Source: Solirubrobacter pauli | GTDB taxonomy: Bacteria; Actinomycetota; Thermoleophilia; Solirubrobacterales; Solirubrobacteraceae | Assembly: GCF_003633755.1 (NCBI RefSeq) | Contig: NZ_RBIL01000002.1 | Location: 1,674,001 to 1,738,000, forward strand | Direction: 5' to 3' | DNA length: 64,000 nt | Shown here: positions 25,685 to 34,286 of the stretch, in pieces | How the letters are laid out: each line of letters starts with the position of its first letter | How positions within the stretch are numbered: position 1 is the first letter of the stretch | Translations under genes and position numbers: made by a program | The notes under the pieces: generated by a model | The model's database searches: none | What the model was told of the DNA's origin: nothing | What the model saw: the letters and a program-made list of their open reading frames with translations, nothing else

Positions 25685-25715
25685 AAGATAAAGAGGGACT
25701 GTCCCCCTTTATCTT
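25685..25715. repeat. 31-bp palindrome, core GGGACTGTCCC (copy 2)
   Basis: Fifteen-base arms aagataaagagggac and gtccccctttatctt flank a single T, with one mismatch. The core is the same as in copy 1. The methyltransferase Shine-Dalgarno (GGGAG) follows directly, so the hairpin would sit in its 5' leader. The form resembles REP-type dispersed palindromes. Confidence 0.85.
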
Positions 25716-25722
25716 GGGAGTC

Positions 25723-26154
25723 ATGGACGACGGGGCGATCCAAGCGTTGCGGGACCTGTACAGCGATCTCGAGATCGACGGGCGGGTCCTGGACCTGGGC
25801 GGGCACGGCTATGAGCACTTCGAGGTGCCGCCGGACGCGCTCGTCGTCCTCGACGGCGACGAGTCGGCGCGCTTGCCCTACGCGGACGCCGAGTTCGACG
25901 ACGTCGTGCTCCTGCTCGGGCCGCCGCAGAAGAAGCCGAAGCAGCGCCTCGAGGACGTGGCGCGCGTGCTCAAGCCGGGCGGGCACCTGGTGTGCTCGTT
26001 CGTCGGCGGTGCCGACGATGCCGGGCGGGTGCGCAAGCTGCGCCAGTACTTCGACGGCTCCCCGTGGTTCTCGGGAGCCGAGAGTGACCTGCGGACGTCG
26101 CTGACGGGCAGCGGCGACCGGCTATGGGCCGTCTGGGCGACCAGACGGCCCTGA
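25723..26154 (+). CDS. Small SAM-dependent methyltransferase-like protein
   Basis: A 143-residue Methyltransf_11-type fragment of a Rossmann fold. Motif I is VLDLGGHG near residue 22, acidic motif II is LVVLDGDE, a post-II segment reads FDDVVLLLG, and the final LEDVARVLKPGGHLVCSF is the family's strand-4/5 signature. It is shorter than typical enzymes (about 200-250 residues) and the region after motif I is compressed, so activity is uncertain. ATG 25723 has GGGAG upstream. It stands alone, divergent from recJ and convergent to the small membrane protein gene. Confidence 0.75.
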   Translation: MDDGAIQALRDLYSDLEIDGRVLDLGGHGYEHFEVPPDALVVLDGDESARLPYADAEFDDVVLLLGPPQKKPKQRLEDVARVLKPGGHLVCSFVGGADDAGRVRKLRQYFDGSPWFSGAESDLRTSLTGSGDRLWAVWATRRP

Positions 26155-26170
26155 GCCAAACCCGCCCTCA

Positions 26171-26194
26171 GGCCGCCTGCGTCGGCAGGCGGCC
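26171..26194. terminator. Bidirectional terminator hairpin
   Basis: A perfect 10-bp stem (ggccgcctgc 26171-26180 with gcaggcggcc 26185-26194) and GTCG loop lie in the 64-bp gap between the convergent methyltransferase and membrane-protein genes. Confidence 0.8.
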
Positions 26195-26218
26195 GTGGCG
26201 GGATCGCACCGTTCCTCC

Positions 26219-26500
26219 TCAGTGAACGGGCGCGGTGGCCCCGGCGGCGCGCATCTGGCGCACGCCGAGCCACCACACGAAACCCATGCCCGCGAGGGCG
26301 CCGGGGATCGCTTCGAAGCCGGTCAGCAGGTTGGTGTCGTCCTCGGACGGGATGCCCAGGTTGATGAGCAGCCCGAAGACGATCGACCCCACGAGGGCAC
26401 CGCAGAACGCGCCCACGATCCCGCCCCAGAAGTTGTCCGGCAGGAAGACGGTGAAGTGCCAGAGGGCCAGGCCCACCATGGTCCAGATGAGCAGAGCCAT
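26219..26500 (-). CDS. Small integral membrane protein
   Basis: A 93-residue protein with three hydrophobic segments (residues 3-20, 24-47 and 66-83) and little outside them. It has a glycine-rich first pair (GGIVGAFCGALVGSIVFGLL) reminiscent of small transglycosylase-associated or YtxH-like membrane proteins, but no certain family. ATG overlaps the secDF stop (TGATG), so it is the last gene of the ruv-secDF unit and may be made with the Sec accessory complex. Confidence 0.75.
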   Translation of the reverse strand: MALLIWTMVGLALWHFTVFLPDNFWGGIVGAFCGALVGSIVFGLLINLGIPSEDDTNLLTGFEAIPGALAGMGFVWWLGVRQMRAAGATAPVH

Positions 26501-29460
26501 CAGCGCGGCCTCCCGTGACGCTTGTTGCGGGGCTTTCGGTCCTTCGCGTCGCCGTCGGCCGGCGGCGTGTCCGTGTCCGGCGCGGCCGACGACGGGCCCG
26601 CGGGCGGGTTCGTCGTGCCGTTGCCGGTGGTGCGGGCGCGGGCACGGCGTCCGCCGGTCGGGCGGCCACTCGTAGCGGCGGCCGCGGCCGCGGGCTGACG
26701 AGACGTCGCCTCGTCGATCCCGAGGTCCTTGACCATCTCCTGGAACTCGCTCGCCGAGACCTCCTGGCCGGCGGGCGCGGAGACGCTGCGGCGCTTGCGC
26801 TCCTTGGGCTGGACGTCGATCGGCCCGCCCTGGTCGGCGACCGCGTACGCGGGCACACGGCCGAGGCGCTCGAGGATCCGCGCGTTGCGGGCACGGAAGC
26901 CCGGCTCACGCTCCTTCCAGTGCTGGAGCACCGGCGTGGCGATGAAGATCGACGAGTACGTGCCGGACGCGATGCCCACGAAGAGGGCGAACGCGAAGTC
27001 CCGCAGGGTCTCGCCGCCGAACAGCATCAGCGCGAGGACCGGCAGCAGCGTGCAGAAGGACGTCGCCAGCGAGCGGACGATGACCTCCGACAGCGACCGG
27101 TTGACGATCTGGGAGAACGCCGCGCTCGGCATGCGAGGCACGTTCTCTCTGATTCGGTCCATCACGATGATCGTGTCGTACAAGGAGTAGCCCAAGACGG
27201 TCAAGAGCGCCGCGACCGTCGACGTCGTCACCTCCCGGCCGACGAGGGCGTACACGCCCGCCACGATCAGGATGTCGTGGAGCACCGCGATCAGGACCGG
27301 CACGGTGAACTTCGGCTCGAAGCGCAGTGCCAGGTAGATCGTGATGACGATCAACGACGCGATGATCGCGATCAAGGCCGAGTTCGCGACCGACTCACCG
27401 AAGCTCGGGCCGATCGACTCGACGCTCGGGCGCGTGTCCGCGGGGAAGCCGTACGCCTGCTCGAGGCGCTGGTTGGCTTCGTCGACGCGGCTCGGGCCGA
27501 GCTCCTCCGTGGAGATCTGCACCACGTGGTCGCCGAGGCCGCTGCCGGTCAGCGTCTGGATCTTCGCGTCGGAGAGACCGAGCGGGCCGAGCGTGTCACG
27601 CACCTGCTCGACGGTCGCCGCCTTCTCCAGCGACGCCGTGATCCGCGTACCGCCGTCGAAGTCGATGCCGAAGTTGATGCCGCGGCCCGACATGGCGAGC
27701 GCGCAGATCAGCAGGATGAGGCCGGACGCGGAGAAGAACCACTTCGCCTTGCCCATGTAGTCGATCTGGAACTTGTGCTTCTGCTCACCGGCGCCGAGCG
27801 CGGCCTTGGAGGCCAGCAGACGCGTGTTCCGGAGCGAGTACAGGATCGCCTGGGTCGCGAGCACCGCGGTCAGCAGCGACAGGATGACGCCGAGGCCGAG
27901 GGTGAAGGCGAAGCCCTGGACGCCGGAGGTGGCGAGGATGAAGAGGATGAACGCGACGAGGAACGTGACGATGTTCGCGTCCACGATCGCCGTCAGGCCC
28001 TTGCGGTAGCCCGTGACGATCGCCGTGCCGACCGATCTACCGGCCCGCACCTCCTCTTTGACGCGTTCGAAGATGACGATGTTCGCGTCGGCCGCGACGC
28101 CGAGGGTCAGCACGAGACCCGCGATGCCCGGCAGCGTCAGCGTGATCGGGATCAGCTTGACGACCGCGTAGAAGTACAGCGCGTAGATGAGCATCGCGAT
28201 CGTCGCGATGACGCCCAGCACGCGGTAGAAGACGATCAGGAAGAGGGCGACGATGATGAAGCCCGCGATGCCGGCCTTCAGGCCCTGGTCGAGCGCCTGC
28301 TTGCCGAGGGTCGCGGAGACCTGCGAACGCGAGACCTCCGTGAGCTTGAGCGGCAGGGCGCCGATCTTCAGGACGGTCGCCAGGTCCTGCGCGGACTTGA
28401 TCGTGAACGAGCCGGAGATCTGCGCGCCGGTCGAGCCGTCGATGCCGTCCGAGTTCTCGCGCCAGTTGATGTACGGCGCGGAGACCAGCTCGTTGTCGAG
28501 GGCGATCGCGAAGTGCTGCGAGGTCTGGATCGGGTCGCCGCCCAGGGCGTTGTCCGCGCCGCGCTCGGCGACGTGGCGGGTGATCGCCTGGAACGCCTTG
28601 CGGCCCTTGTCCGTGAAGTTGAAGGTCACGATCGGCTCGTTGCCGAGCGTCGTGTCGAAGGACTGCTCCGGGTCCTTGATGTCCGTGCCGGAGAGGCCGG
28701 GACGGTCCTGGATGACCCACCAGCGGTCCGGGTCCGGGTCGTCGGCCTCGGCCTTCTGCTCACGCAGCACGAGGACGCCGGCCGGCACCTCGATGAACTC
28801 GGCCTTGGCGCGCTCCTCGGCGGTCAGCGACTCCTCGGCGTCCTGGCGTGAGGCGAAGGTCTGGACGGCGCTCGTGTTGGTGCCGAACGGCTTCTTGGTC
28901 GCCTTGTCGAAGATGTACCAGCGCGGCTCGGCGCCCGCCTGGGACGGACCACCGGGTGAGTCGTCGGCGAGCGGGTCGAGGCCCGCGCCGACACCCACGT
29001 CGCGGCACTTGGACGCCTGCTCGACAGCCGCGCGCAGGCCGCTGATCGGCTGGCGCTGGTTGGCGTTCTGGTCCGGGTTGGTCTTGCAGTTCTCGTCGAG
29101 GAGGTTCGCTTCCCAGTCGTAGAAGTACAGCTGGGCGGTGGAGCCGACCTGATCGGCCGCCGCCTCGGCGTCTTCGACGCCCGGCAGGTTGACCTCGATC
29201 TGGTCATTGCCGGACTGGAACAGCTCGGCCTCGGAGACACCGAACTCGTTGACGCGCTGCTGCATGAGATCCAGCGAGCGCTGCATGGCGTCGGGTGTGA
29301 TCGGCTGCTGAGCCGTCGCCTCCGCCTTGTAGACAAGCTGTGACCCGCCCTGGAGATCCAGGCCGAGCACAGTTTCCTTCGTGGCCACCACGGCGATCGA
29401 GCCGCCTATGAGGGCGACCACGAGAAGGAGGACGAATAGAGATCGACGGCGTTCAGACAT
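26500..29460 (-). CDS. secDF: SecD-SecF fusion, Sec translocase accessory subunit
   Basis: A 986-residue single-chain SecDF. The SecD half (1 to about 520) has the first membrane helix, GLDLQGGSQLVY, a large periplasmic P1 domain, and the helix cluster VADANIVIFERVKEE. The SecF half (about 540-850) has GIDFDGGTRI and YSLYDTIIVMDRIREN. Twelve membrane helices in total use the proton gradient to pull exported chains across. A long basic, Ala/Pro-rich cytoplasmic tail (about 870-986) follows. SecD and SecF are separate genes in many Actinobacteria, so the fusion is notable. No yajC gene is present next to it. Confidence 0.96.
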   Translation of the reverse strand: MSERRRSLFVLLLVVALIGGSIAVVATKETVLGLDLQGGSQLVYKAEATAQQPITPDAMQRSLDLMQQRVNEFGVSEAELFQSGNDQIEVNLPGVEDAEAAADQVGSTAQLYFYDWEANLLDENCKTNPDQNANQRQPISGLRAAVEQASKCRDVGVGAGLDPLADDSPGGPSQAGAEPRWYIFDKATKKPFGTNTSAVQTFASRQDAEESLTAEERAKAEFIEVPAGVLVLREQKAEADDPDPDRWWVIQDRPGLSGTDIKDPEQSFDTTLGNEPIVTFNFTDKGRKAFQAITRHVAERGADNALGGDPIQTSQHFAIALDNELVSAPYINWRENSDGIDGSTGAQISGSFTIKSAQDLATVLKIGALPLKLTEVSRSQVSATLGKQALDQGLKAGIAGFIIVALFLIVFYRVLGVIATIAMLIYALYFYAVVKLIPITLTLPGIAGLVLTLGVAADANIVIFERVKEEVRAGRSVGTAIVTGYRKGLTAIVDANIVTFLVAFILFILATSGVQGFAFTLGLGVILSLLTAVLATQAILYSLRNTRLLASKAALGAGEQKHKFQIDYMGKAKWFFSASGLILLICALAMSGRGINFGIDFDGGTRITASLEKAATVEQVRDTLGPLGLSDAKIQTLTGSGLGDHVVQISTEELGPSRVDEANQRLEQAYGFPADTRPSVESIGPSFGESVANSALIAIIASLIVITIYLALRFEPKFTVPVLIAVLHDILIVAGVYALVGREVTTSTVAALLTVLGYSLYDTIIVMDRIRENVPRMPSAAFSQIVNRSLSEVIVRSLATSFCTLLPVLALMLFGGETLRDFAFALFVGIASGTYSSIFIATPVLQHWKEREPGFRARNARILERLGRVPAYAVADQGGPIDVQPKERKRRSVSAPAGQEVSASEFQEMVKDLGIDEATSRQPAAAAAATSGRPTGGRRARARTTGNGTTNPPAGPSSAAPDTDTPPADGDAKDRKPRNKRHGRPR

Positions 29461-29530
29461 GCAAAATCACGCGATGAGGGTACTCACACACGGCACGAGG
29501 CCAGTTGGCGGACGGATAGGTTTTCTGGCG

Positions 29531-29980
29531 CTACCTGGACGGCGTCAGGACGAGCAGGAGACCGCCGTCATCATCGTAGGCCGGAAACAGATCGGCTACC
29601 GCCTTCGCGGGCAGATCTCCTTCGGCGTTGACGATGACAGGCTTTCCGAGACGGCGTACTCCCCACTCCAGGGCCGTCCCGACATGATCCTCGCCTCCAT
29701 CGAAGTCGAGGCCGAGGACATCCTTCACCGGGCGCCCGATGACCTTCTCGTCGGACAGGCCGGTGAGCTCGCGAGAGCCACGGCCGCAGCCGATGATCCG
29801 GCCCTCCTTGTCACAGACGAAGAAGGCGGCGTTGGGCGCCGGGTAGTAGTCGTCCAGCAGCTCGAACAGGAAGCCGAAACCGCACTTCGAGCACCCTTTG
29901 GGCACGTTGCGGAACCCGGACGTACGCTCGTTCGCGGTCGTCCGGTTGCCGCAGTTCGGGCAGATGAACAGATGAGCCAT
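29531..29980 (-). CDS. Zinc-ribbon/PAS sensor-type protein
   Basis: A 149-residue cytosolic protein. A four-Cys zinc ribbon (FICPNCGNRT and GCSKCGFG, residues 6-36) is followed by a PAS-like domain (about 40-120) with NAAFFVCDKEGRIIGCGRGS, LTGLSDEKVIGRP and a final beta strand LLLVLTPSR. No output domain is attached, so it may pass a signal by protein contact. It lies between ruvB and secDF, the place where many Actinobacteria carry yajC. The start is ATG; a Shine-Dalgarno is not clear. Confidence 0.8.
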   Translation of the reverse strand: MAHLFICPNCGNRTTANERTSGFRNVPKGCSKCGFGFLFELLDDYYPAPNAAFFVCDKEGRIIGCGRGSRELTGLSDEKVIGRPVKDVLGLDFDGGEDHVGTALEWGVRRLGKPVIVNAEGDLPAKAVADLFPAYDDDGGLLLVLTPSR

Positions 29981-30031
29981 CAGAATCGTGAGGGTAGTCC
30001 CCGGCTTAAACGGACGCTATGGGCCGTTCGG

Positions 30032-31066
30032 CTAGAAGAGCCCGGCGGGGTCTGATGGCGGCTCGAGGCCGAGGTGGCGGAAGGCGTGCGGCGTGGCGCA
30101 GCGACCCCGCGGCGTACGCAGGATGAACCCGCGCTGCAGCAGGTACGGCTCGTAGACGTCCTCGACCGTGTCCTGCTCCTCGTGCACGGCGACCGCGAGG
30201 GTGGACAGACCAACTGGTCCGCCTCCGAACCGATCGCAGATGACGGTGAGGATCTCGCGGTCCAGTCGGTCCAGCCCCTCGTGGTCGACGCCCATCGCAT
30301 CCAGGGCGGTGTACGCGGCCGTCGCGTCCACGGTGCCGTCGCCGTGCACCTGCGCGAAGTCGCGCACGCGCTTGAGCAGCCGGTTGGCCACGCGCGGCGT
30401 GCCGCGTGAGCGCTCGGCGACCGCCCGGGCGCCGTCCATGTGGACCTGCACGCCGAGCACGTGCGCGCTGCGGGCGACGATCGCCGCGAGCTCGTCGGCG
30501 TCGTAGAGGTCCAGCCGGTGCTGGATGCCGAAGCGGTCGCGCAGCGGCGTGCTCAGCAGGCCGGCGCGCGTCGTCGCCCCGATCAGCGTGAACGGCGGGA
30601 TCGGCAGCGTGACGACCTTCGCGCCCGCGCCGACGCCGAACGTGATCGGCAGCTCGCCGTCCTCCATCGCCGGATAGAACGTCTCCTCCACCGCCCGCGG
30701 CAACCGGTGGATCTCGTCGACGAAGAAGACGCTGCGCGGCTCCAGGTCGGTCAGGAAGGCCGCGATGTCGCCCTTGCGCTCGAGCGCCGGGCCGGCGGTC
30801 TGCACGAACGGGACCTCCAGCTCCTCGGCGACGATCCGCGCGAGGCTCGTCTTGCCGAGGCCCGGCGGGCCCGCCAGCAGCACGTGGTCCAGCGCTTCGC
30901 CGCGGGCGGCCGCGGCCTTGATCGAGACGTCGAGCTGGGCCTTGAGCGCGGGCTGGCCGACGAACTCGTCCAGCCGGCGTGGCCGCAGCGACTGCTCGGC
31001 GTCGTCGTCCTCGCGGACGTGCGGCGTCTGGATCCGCTCCAGGTCGGCGCCGGGCGTGCGGATCAT
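30032..31066 (-). CDS. ruvB: Holliday junction branch migration ATPase RuvB
   Basis: A 344-residue AAA+ motor. Walker A is GPPGLGKT near residue 66, Walker B is VFFVDEIHRL near 113, sensor 1 is IGATTRAGLLSTPLRDRFG, and the C-terminal winged helix has DRFGGGPVGLSTLA. It drives branch migration with RuvA. The ATG overlaps the ruvA stop by 4 bases. Order ruvC-ruvA-ruvB is conventional. Confidence 0.98.
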   Translation of the reverse strand: MIRTPGADLERIQTPHVREDDDAEQSLRPRRLDEFVGQPALKAQLDVSIKAAAARGEALDHVLLAGPPGLGKTSLARIVAEELEVPFVQTAGPALERKGDIAAFLTDLEPRSVFFVDEIHRLPRAVEETFYPAMEDGELPITFGVGAGAKVVTLPIPPFTLIGATTRAGLLSTPLRDRFGIQHRLDLYDADELAAIVARSAHVLGVQVHMDGARAVAERSRGTPRVANRLLKRVRDFAQVHGDGTVDATAAYTALDAMGVDHEGLDRLDREILTVICDRFGGGPVGLSTLAVAVHEEQDTVEDVYEPYLLQRGFILRTPRGRCATPHAFRHLGLEPPSDPAGLF

Positions 31067-31641
31067 CGGCGCGACACCTTCAGGGCGTGGGTGATCAGCG
31101 CCTCGGGCGTGTCGCCCGCGGCGCCTTCGAGCAGCTTGTCGATCTCGGTCGGGGCGAAGCCCAGGCCGACCAGGCCGTCGCGGGCCAGGGCCCGCGGGTC
31201 GTCCGGCGTGAGCGAGGTGGCGGTCACCGCGTCCTGCACGTCCGGGATCTTCGTCTTGAGCTCCACGATGATCCGCTCCGCCGTGCGCTTGCCGATCCCG
31301 GGCACGGCCACGAGCCGCGCGGTGTCGCTCGCCGCCACAGCGGCCAGCAGCTCCCGCGGCGGGCCGCCGGAGAGCACGGCGAGCGCCATCTTCGGGCCGA
31401 CGCCCTGGACGCCGATCAGCAGCAGGAAGAGGTCTCGCTCCTCCTCGGTCGCGAAGCCCATGAGCGTCAGCGCGTCCTCACGCACGATCAGGTACGTGAA
31501 GAGCGTCACCGGCTCGCCGATCCGCGGCACGTGGCTGAGCGTCTCGGCCGACACGCCGAGCCGGTAGCCGACGCCGCCGCACGAGACGACGACATGGTCG
31601 CCGCGGCGCACCGCGACCTCGCCGGACACGAGCGCGATCAT
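31063..31641 (-). CDS. ruvA: Holliday junction DNA helicase subunit RuvA
   Basis: A 192-residue RuvA. The OB-fold N-terminus (MIALVSGEVAVRRGDHVVV) is followed by paired helix-hairpin-helix motifs (GVQGVGPKMALAVL and AVPGIGKRTAERI, residues 72-125) that bind the four-way junction, and a C-terminal UBA-like domain that contacts RuvB (LVGLGFAPTEI). ATG overlaps the ruvC stop (ATGA). Confidence 0.97.
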   Translation of the reverse strand: MIALVSGEVAVRRGDHVVVSCGGVGYRLGVSAETLSHVPRIGEPVTLFTYLIVREDALTLMGFATEEERDLFLLLIGVQGVGPKMALAVLSGGPPRELLAAVAASDTARLVAVPGIGKRTAERIIVELKTKIPDVQDAVTATSLTPDDPRALARDGLVGLGFAPTEIDKLLEGAAGDTPEALITHALKVSRR

Positions 31642-32138
31642 GCGCCCACCCGTTCCATCGCGGCCTGCAGCGGCGCCCCGTTGGCGTGGCAGATGGCCAC
31701 CGCGAGCGCGTCCGCCGCGTGGTCGGGCGTGGGCAGCTCCGGCAGCGAGAGGAGTGTCTGGACCATCCGCTGCACTTGCTCCTTCCCGGCCCGGCCGGAG
31801 CCCGTGACCGCGGTCTTGACCTGCTGGGGTGTGTAGGACGCGCACCGGATCGCCCGCTGGCCGGCGGCGAGGATGACCACGCCGCGCGCCTGGCCGACGG
31901 CGAACGCCGAGCGGGCGTTCTGGCCGAAGAACAGGTCCTCGACCGCCACGGCCTCGGGCTTGTAGGTGTCTATGAGCTCGCACACCCGGTGGTGGATGTG
32001 GGCGAGCCGCAGCCCGGCGTCCGTGCCCGCGCGCGTCTCGATCACCCCGCCGTCCAACGCGACCACGCGGCCGCGCTGGTGCGCGACTACGCCGTAGCCG
32101 GTGTTGGCGACGCCAGGGTCGATCCCGAGGACGATCAC
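31638..32138 (-). CDS. ruvC: Holliday junction resolvase RuvC
   Basis: A 166-residue RNase-H-fold nuclease that cuts Holliday junctions. Catalytic acids are visible in GIDPG (Asp 6), AVEDLFFG (Glu near 66) and PDHAADALAVA (two Asp near 139-143). I start at GTG 32138, 6 nt after GGAGG; a second GTG at 32144 abuts the same ribosome site and is less likely. First gene of ruvCAB. Confidence 0.96.
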   Translation of the reverse strand: MIVLGIDPGVANTGYGVVAHQRGRVVALDGGVIETRAGTDAGLRLAHIHHRVCELIDTYKPEAVAVEDLFFGQNARSAFAVGQARGVVILAAGQRAIRCASYTPQQVKTAVTGSGRAGKEQVQRMVQTLLSLPELPTPDHAADALAVAICHANGAPLQAAMERVGA

Positions 32139-32182
32139 GGTCACCCTCCGAATTCTGCGTGGAGGGTCGGACGCCTTCCCGG

Positions 32183-32593
32183 CTAGGTGGGTAGCGAGGA
32201 GTCCGCGAACCCGAAGAACCAGACCGCGAACGCGACGAGCGCCAGCGCGACGGAGACGATCATCACCGTGTCGAGCACGCCGCCGCGGCGGGTGGAGGTC
32301 CGCTCGGCCCGCATCGAACGCAGCCAGGTCGCCCGGTGGCGCTCCTCGTGGCGGCCGGTGAGCCTGCCGTGCAGCCGGTCCAGCCAGCCGAGGAACTTGC
32401 CGACGACCGCCATCCCGATCGGCAGCCCGAGGATGATCAGCAGGTACGGCCCGGCGCTCGGCCGGGAGGAGTCCGCGAGCTGCGAGGCCGCGTAGATCAG
32501 CCCCAGCGGGACGCCGATCCACATGAACACGGACCCGACCGCCATCAGCAGCACGAGCGCCATCGCGGGCGGCGAGTAGGGCGAGCGGAGCAT
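32183..32593 (-). CDS. Membrane protein, unknown
   Basis: A 136-residue protein with three hydrophobic segments (about 10-35, 48-68 and 107-128) and a basic cytosolic loop between the second and third (LHGRLTGRHEERHR). No family recognised. It lies 44 bp upstream of ruvC on the same strand and is divergent from the AraC-type regulator gene. Confidence 0.7.
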   Translation of the reverse strand: MLRSPYSPPAMALVLLMAVGSVFMWIGVPLGLIYAASQLADSSRPSAGPYLLIILGLPIGMAVVGKFLGWLDRLHGRLTGRHEERHRATWLRSMRAERTSTRRGGVLDTVMIVSVALALVAFAVWFFGFADSSLPT

Positions 32594-32625
32594 CGTCGGC
32601 CCTTCATGTTCCCGGAATCCGTTGC

Positions 32626-32640
32626 CACAATCGTCACGTG
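32626..32640 (+). promoter_or_regulatory. Likely -10 and leaderless start of AraC-type gene
   Basis: CACAAT (32626-32631) lies 6 nt before the GTG at 32638, with no Shine-Dalgarno between them. Confidence 0.45.
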
Positions 32641-33450
32641 TACCGCGAGGTTGCTCCCCCGCCCGACCTGGCCGAGGCGGTCGCCTGCGTGTGGTCGAGC
32701 GTCTCCCGCGGCGGCGTGATCCTGCCGGACGGCTGCGTGGATCTCGTCTGGCGCGGTGACGGCCTGGTGGTCGCCGGCCCGGCGACGAAGCCCGCGCGGG
32801 CGGGCGTGCCGGCCGGCGTGCCCGTGTTCGGCGTGCGCTTCCGGATCGGCGCGGCCGGCACCGGCCTCGGGACGCCCGCGGCCGAGCTCGCCGATCTCAG
32901 CGTCGACGCCGGAGAAGTCCTGGGTCGCGACGCCTCAGAGCGGGTGGCCGAAGGCGGGCTGCCGGCGCTGCTCGGCCTGGTGCGCGAGCGGCTCGCCCCG
33001 GTCGACCCGATCGCCCGGGCCGCGGCGCTGGCGATGGCGCGGCCGGAGACACGGGTGGCCGAGCTCGCGCGGGCGGTCGGCCTGAGCGAGCGCCAGCTCC
33101 GGCGCCGGTTCCTCGACGCGGTCGGCTACGGGCCGAAGACGCTCGGGCGCGTGTTGCGCTTCCAGCGGTTCCTCGCGCTCGCCGCGGAGGAGCGCGGCGA
33201 GGGCGCGGCCCCGGCGGGGCGCCGCGGGACGCGCCGGGACATCTCCCCCGGCACGCGGAGCGCGGTCGACCTCGCGCGGCTCGCCCTGGACGCGGGCTAC
33301 GCCGACCAGGCGCACCTCACCCGCGAAGCGCGGCGGCTGTCGGGCCGCACGCCGGCGGAGCTGCTGGCGAGCGGCGCGGGCCCGGCGGGCGAACGTGTCC
33401 GTTCCGTTCAAGCCGTCGGCGCACCGGGCGCGTACCGTCCGGCGGGATGA
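32638..33450 (+). CDS. AraC-family transcriptional regulator
   Basis: A 270-residue regulator. The N-terminal domain (about 1-120) starts YREVAPPPDLAEAVACVW and contains LPDGCVDLVW, as in the DUF6597-type sensor of many actinobacterial AraC proteins. The C-terminal part carries two helix-turn-helix motifs, RVAELARAVGLSERQLRRRF near 142 and SAVDLARLALDAGYADQAHL near 208, with a low-complexity Gly/Arg insert between them (GEGAAPAGRRGTRRD). GTG start; its stop overlaps the next gene by 4 bases, so it may regulate its own operon. Confidence 0.88.
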   Translation: MYREVAPPPDLAEAVACVWSSVSRGGVILPDGCVDLVWRGDGLVVAGPATKPARAGVPAGVPVFGVRFRIGAAGTGLGTPAAELADLSVDAGEVLGRDASERVAEGGLPALLGLVRERLAPVDPIARAAALAMARPETRVAELARAVGLSERQLRRRFLDAVGYGPKTLGRVLRFQRFLALAAEERGEGAAPAGRRGTRRDISPGTRSAVDLARLALDAGYADQAHLTREARRLSGRTPAELLASGAGPAGERVRSVQAVGAPGAYRPAG

Positions 33451-34286
33451 TCGACCGAGCTGAGGCGTACATCTGGAAGACGGCGCGCGTGCTGGAGCAG
33501 CGGCGCTTCGAGGTGCTGTTCAAGGGCGGGGACCCGGAAGCGGTGAAGGCCGCGCTGGAGCCCTACAAGACCGCTGACGGCGGCTACGGCTACGCGCTGG
33601 AGCCCGACGGGCGCGGCCCGACGAGCCAACCGCCGCACATCTGGACGGCGCTCGAGACGCTGGAGGACGTCGGCGCGACCGACGAGCGCGTGCCGGACCA
33701 CCTGCAGACGATCACCGCCTCCGACGGCGGCGTGCCCGTCGCGACGCCGAACATGCGCGACTGGCCGGTCGCGCCGTGGTGGGCGATCGGCACCGAGGGC
33801 TCCCTGCTCGCCACCGCCCTGCTGTACGCGCCGCTGTCCAAGCACCTGGAGCACCCGTGGCTCGACGGCGCCGAGGCGTTCCTGTGGCGGCAGGTCGACG
33901 GGATCGAGAAGACGCACCCGTACGAGGTCGAGGCCGCGATCACGTTCCTGGACGCGGCGCGCGACCGCGAGCGCGCGCAGGCCGCCGCGGACCGGCTGGG
34001 GCAGCTCGTGCGCGAGCAGGAGCTCGTCGGCACGCAGCCCGAGGGCTACACGGTCGGCGAGATCCACCACCCCCACGACTTCGCCAAGTCGGCGGACAGC
34101 CTCGCCCGTGCCTGGTTCTCCGACGCGGAGATCGACGCGTCGCTCGACCACCTCGCCTCCCGTCAGAACGACGAGGGCGGCTGGGACATCACGTGGGCCG
34201 TCTGGACCCCCGCGATCAAGATCGAGTGGAGCGGGCTGGTGACGATCGCAGCGCTCAAGACGCTGCGATCGTACGGGCGGGTCTAG
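33447..34286 (+). CDS. Alpha/alpha-toroid (prenyltransferase-fold) protein, unknown
   Basis: A 279-residue protein whose repeats KTADGGYGYALEPD and RQNDEGGWDITW are of the GG-x-G/W type seen in squalene-cyclase and prenyltransferase toroid folds. No DxDD or zinc ligands are evident, so enzymatic activity is doubtful. It is translationally coupled to the AraC regulator upstream, and its stop overlaps the yebC stop within a single CTAG. Confidence 0.65.
   Translation: MIDRAEAYIWKTARVLEQRRFEVLFKGGDPEAVKAALEPYKTADGGYGYALEPDGRGPTSQPPHIWTALETLEDVGATDERVPDHLQTITASDGGVPVATPNMRDWPVAPWWAIGTEGSLLATALLYAPLSKHLEHPWLDGAEAFLWRQVDGIEKTHPYEVEAAITFLDAARDRERAQAAADRLGQLVREQELVGTQPEGYTVGEIHHPHDFAKSADSLARAWFSDAEIDASLDHLASRQNDEGGWDITWAVWTPAIKIEWSGLVTIAALKTLRSYGRV

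Noticed and set aside
23536-26154. Long plus-strand frame covering recJ and ending in the methyltransferase
   Set aside because: Only its last 143 codons look like a real protein and have a ribosome site; the rest is recJ antisense.
26515-28851. Long plus-strand frame opposite secDF
   Set aside because: Low-complexity Arg/Asp/Glu shadow of a strongly conserved gene.
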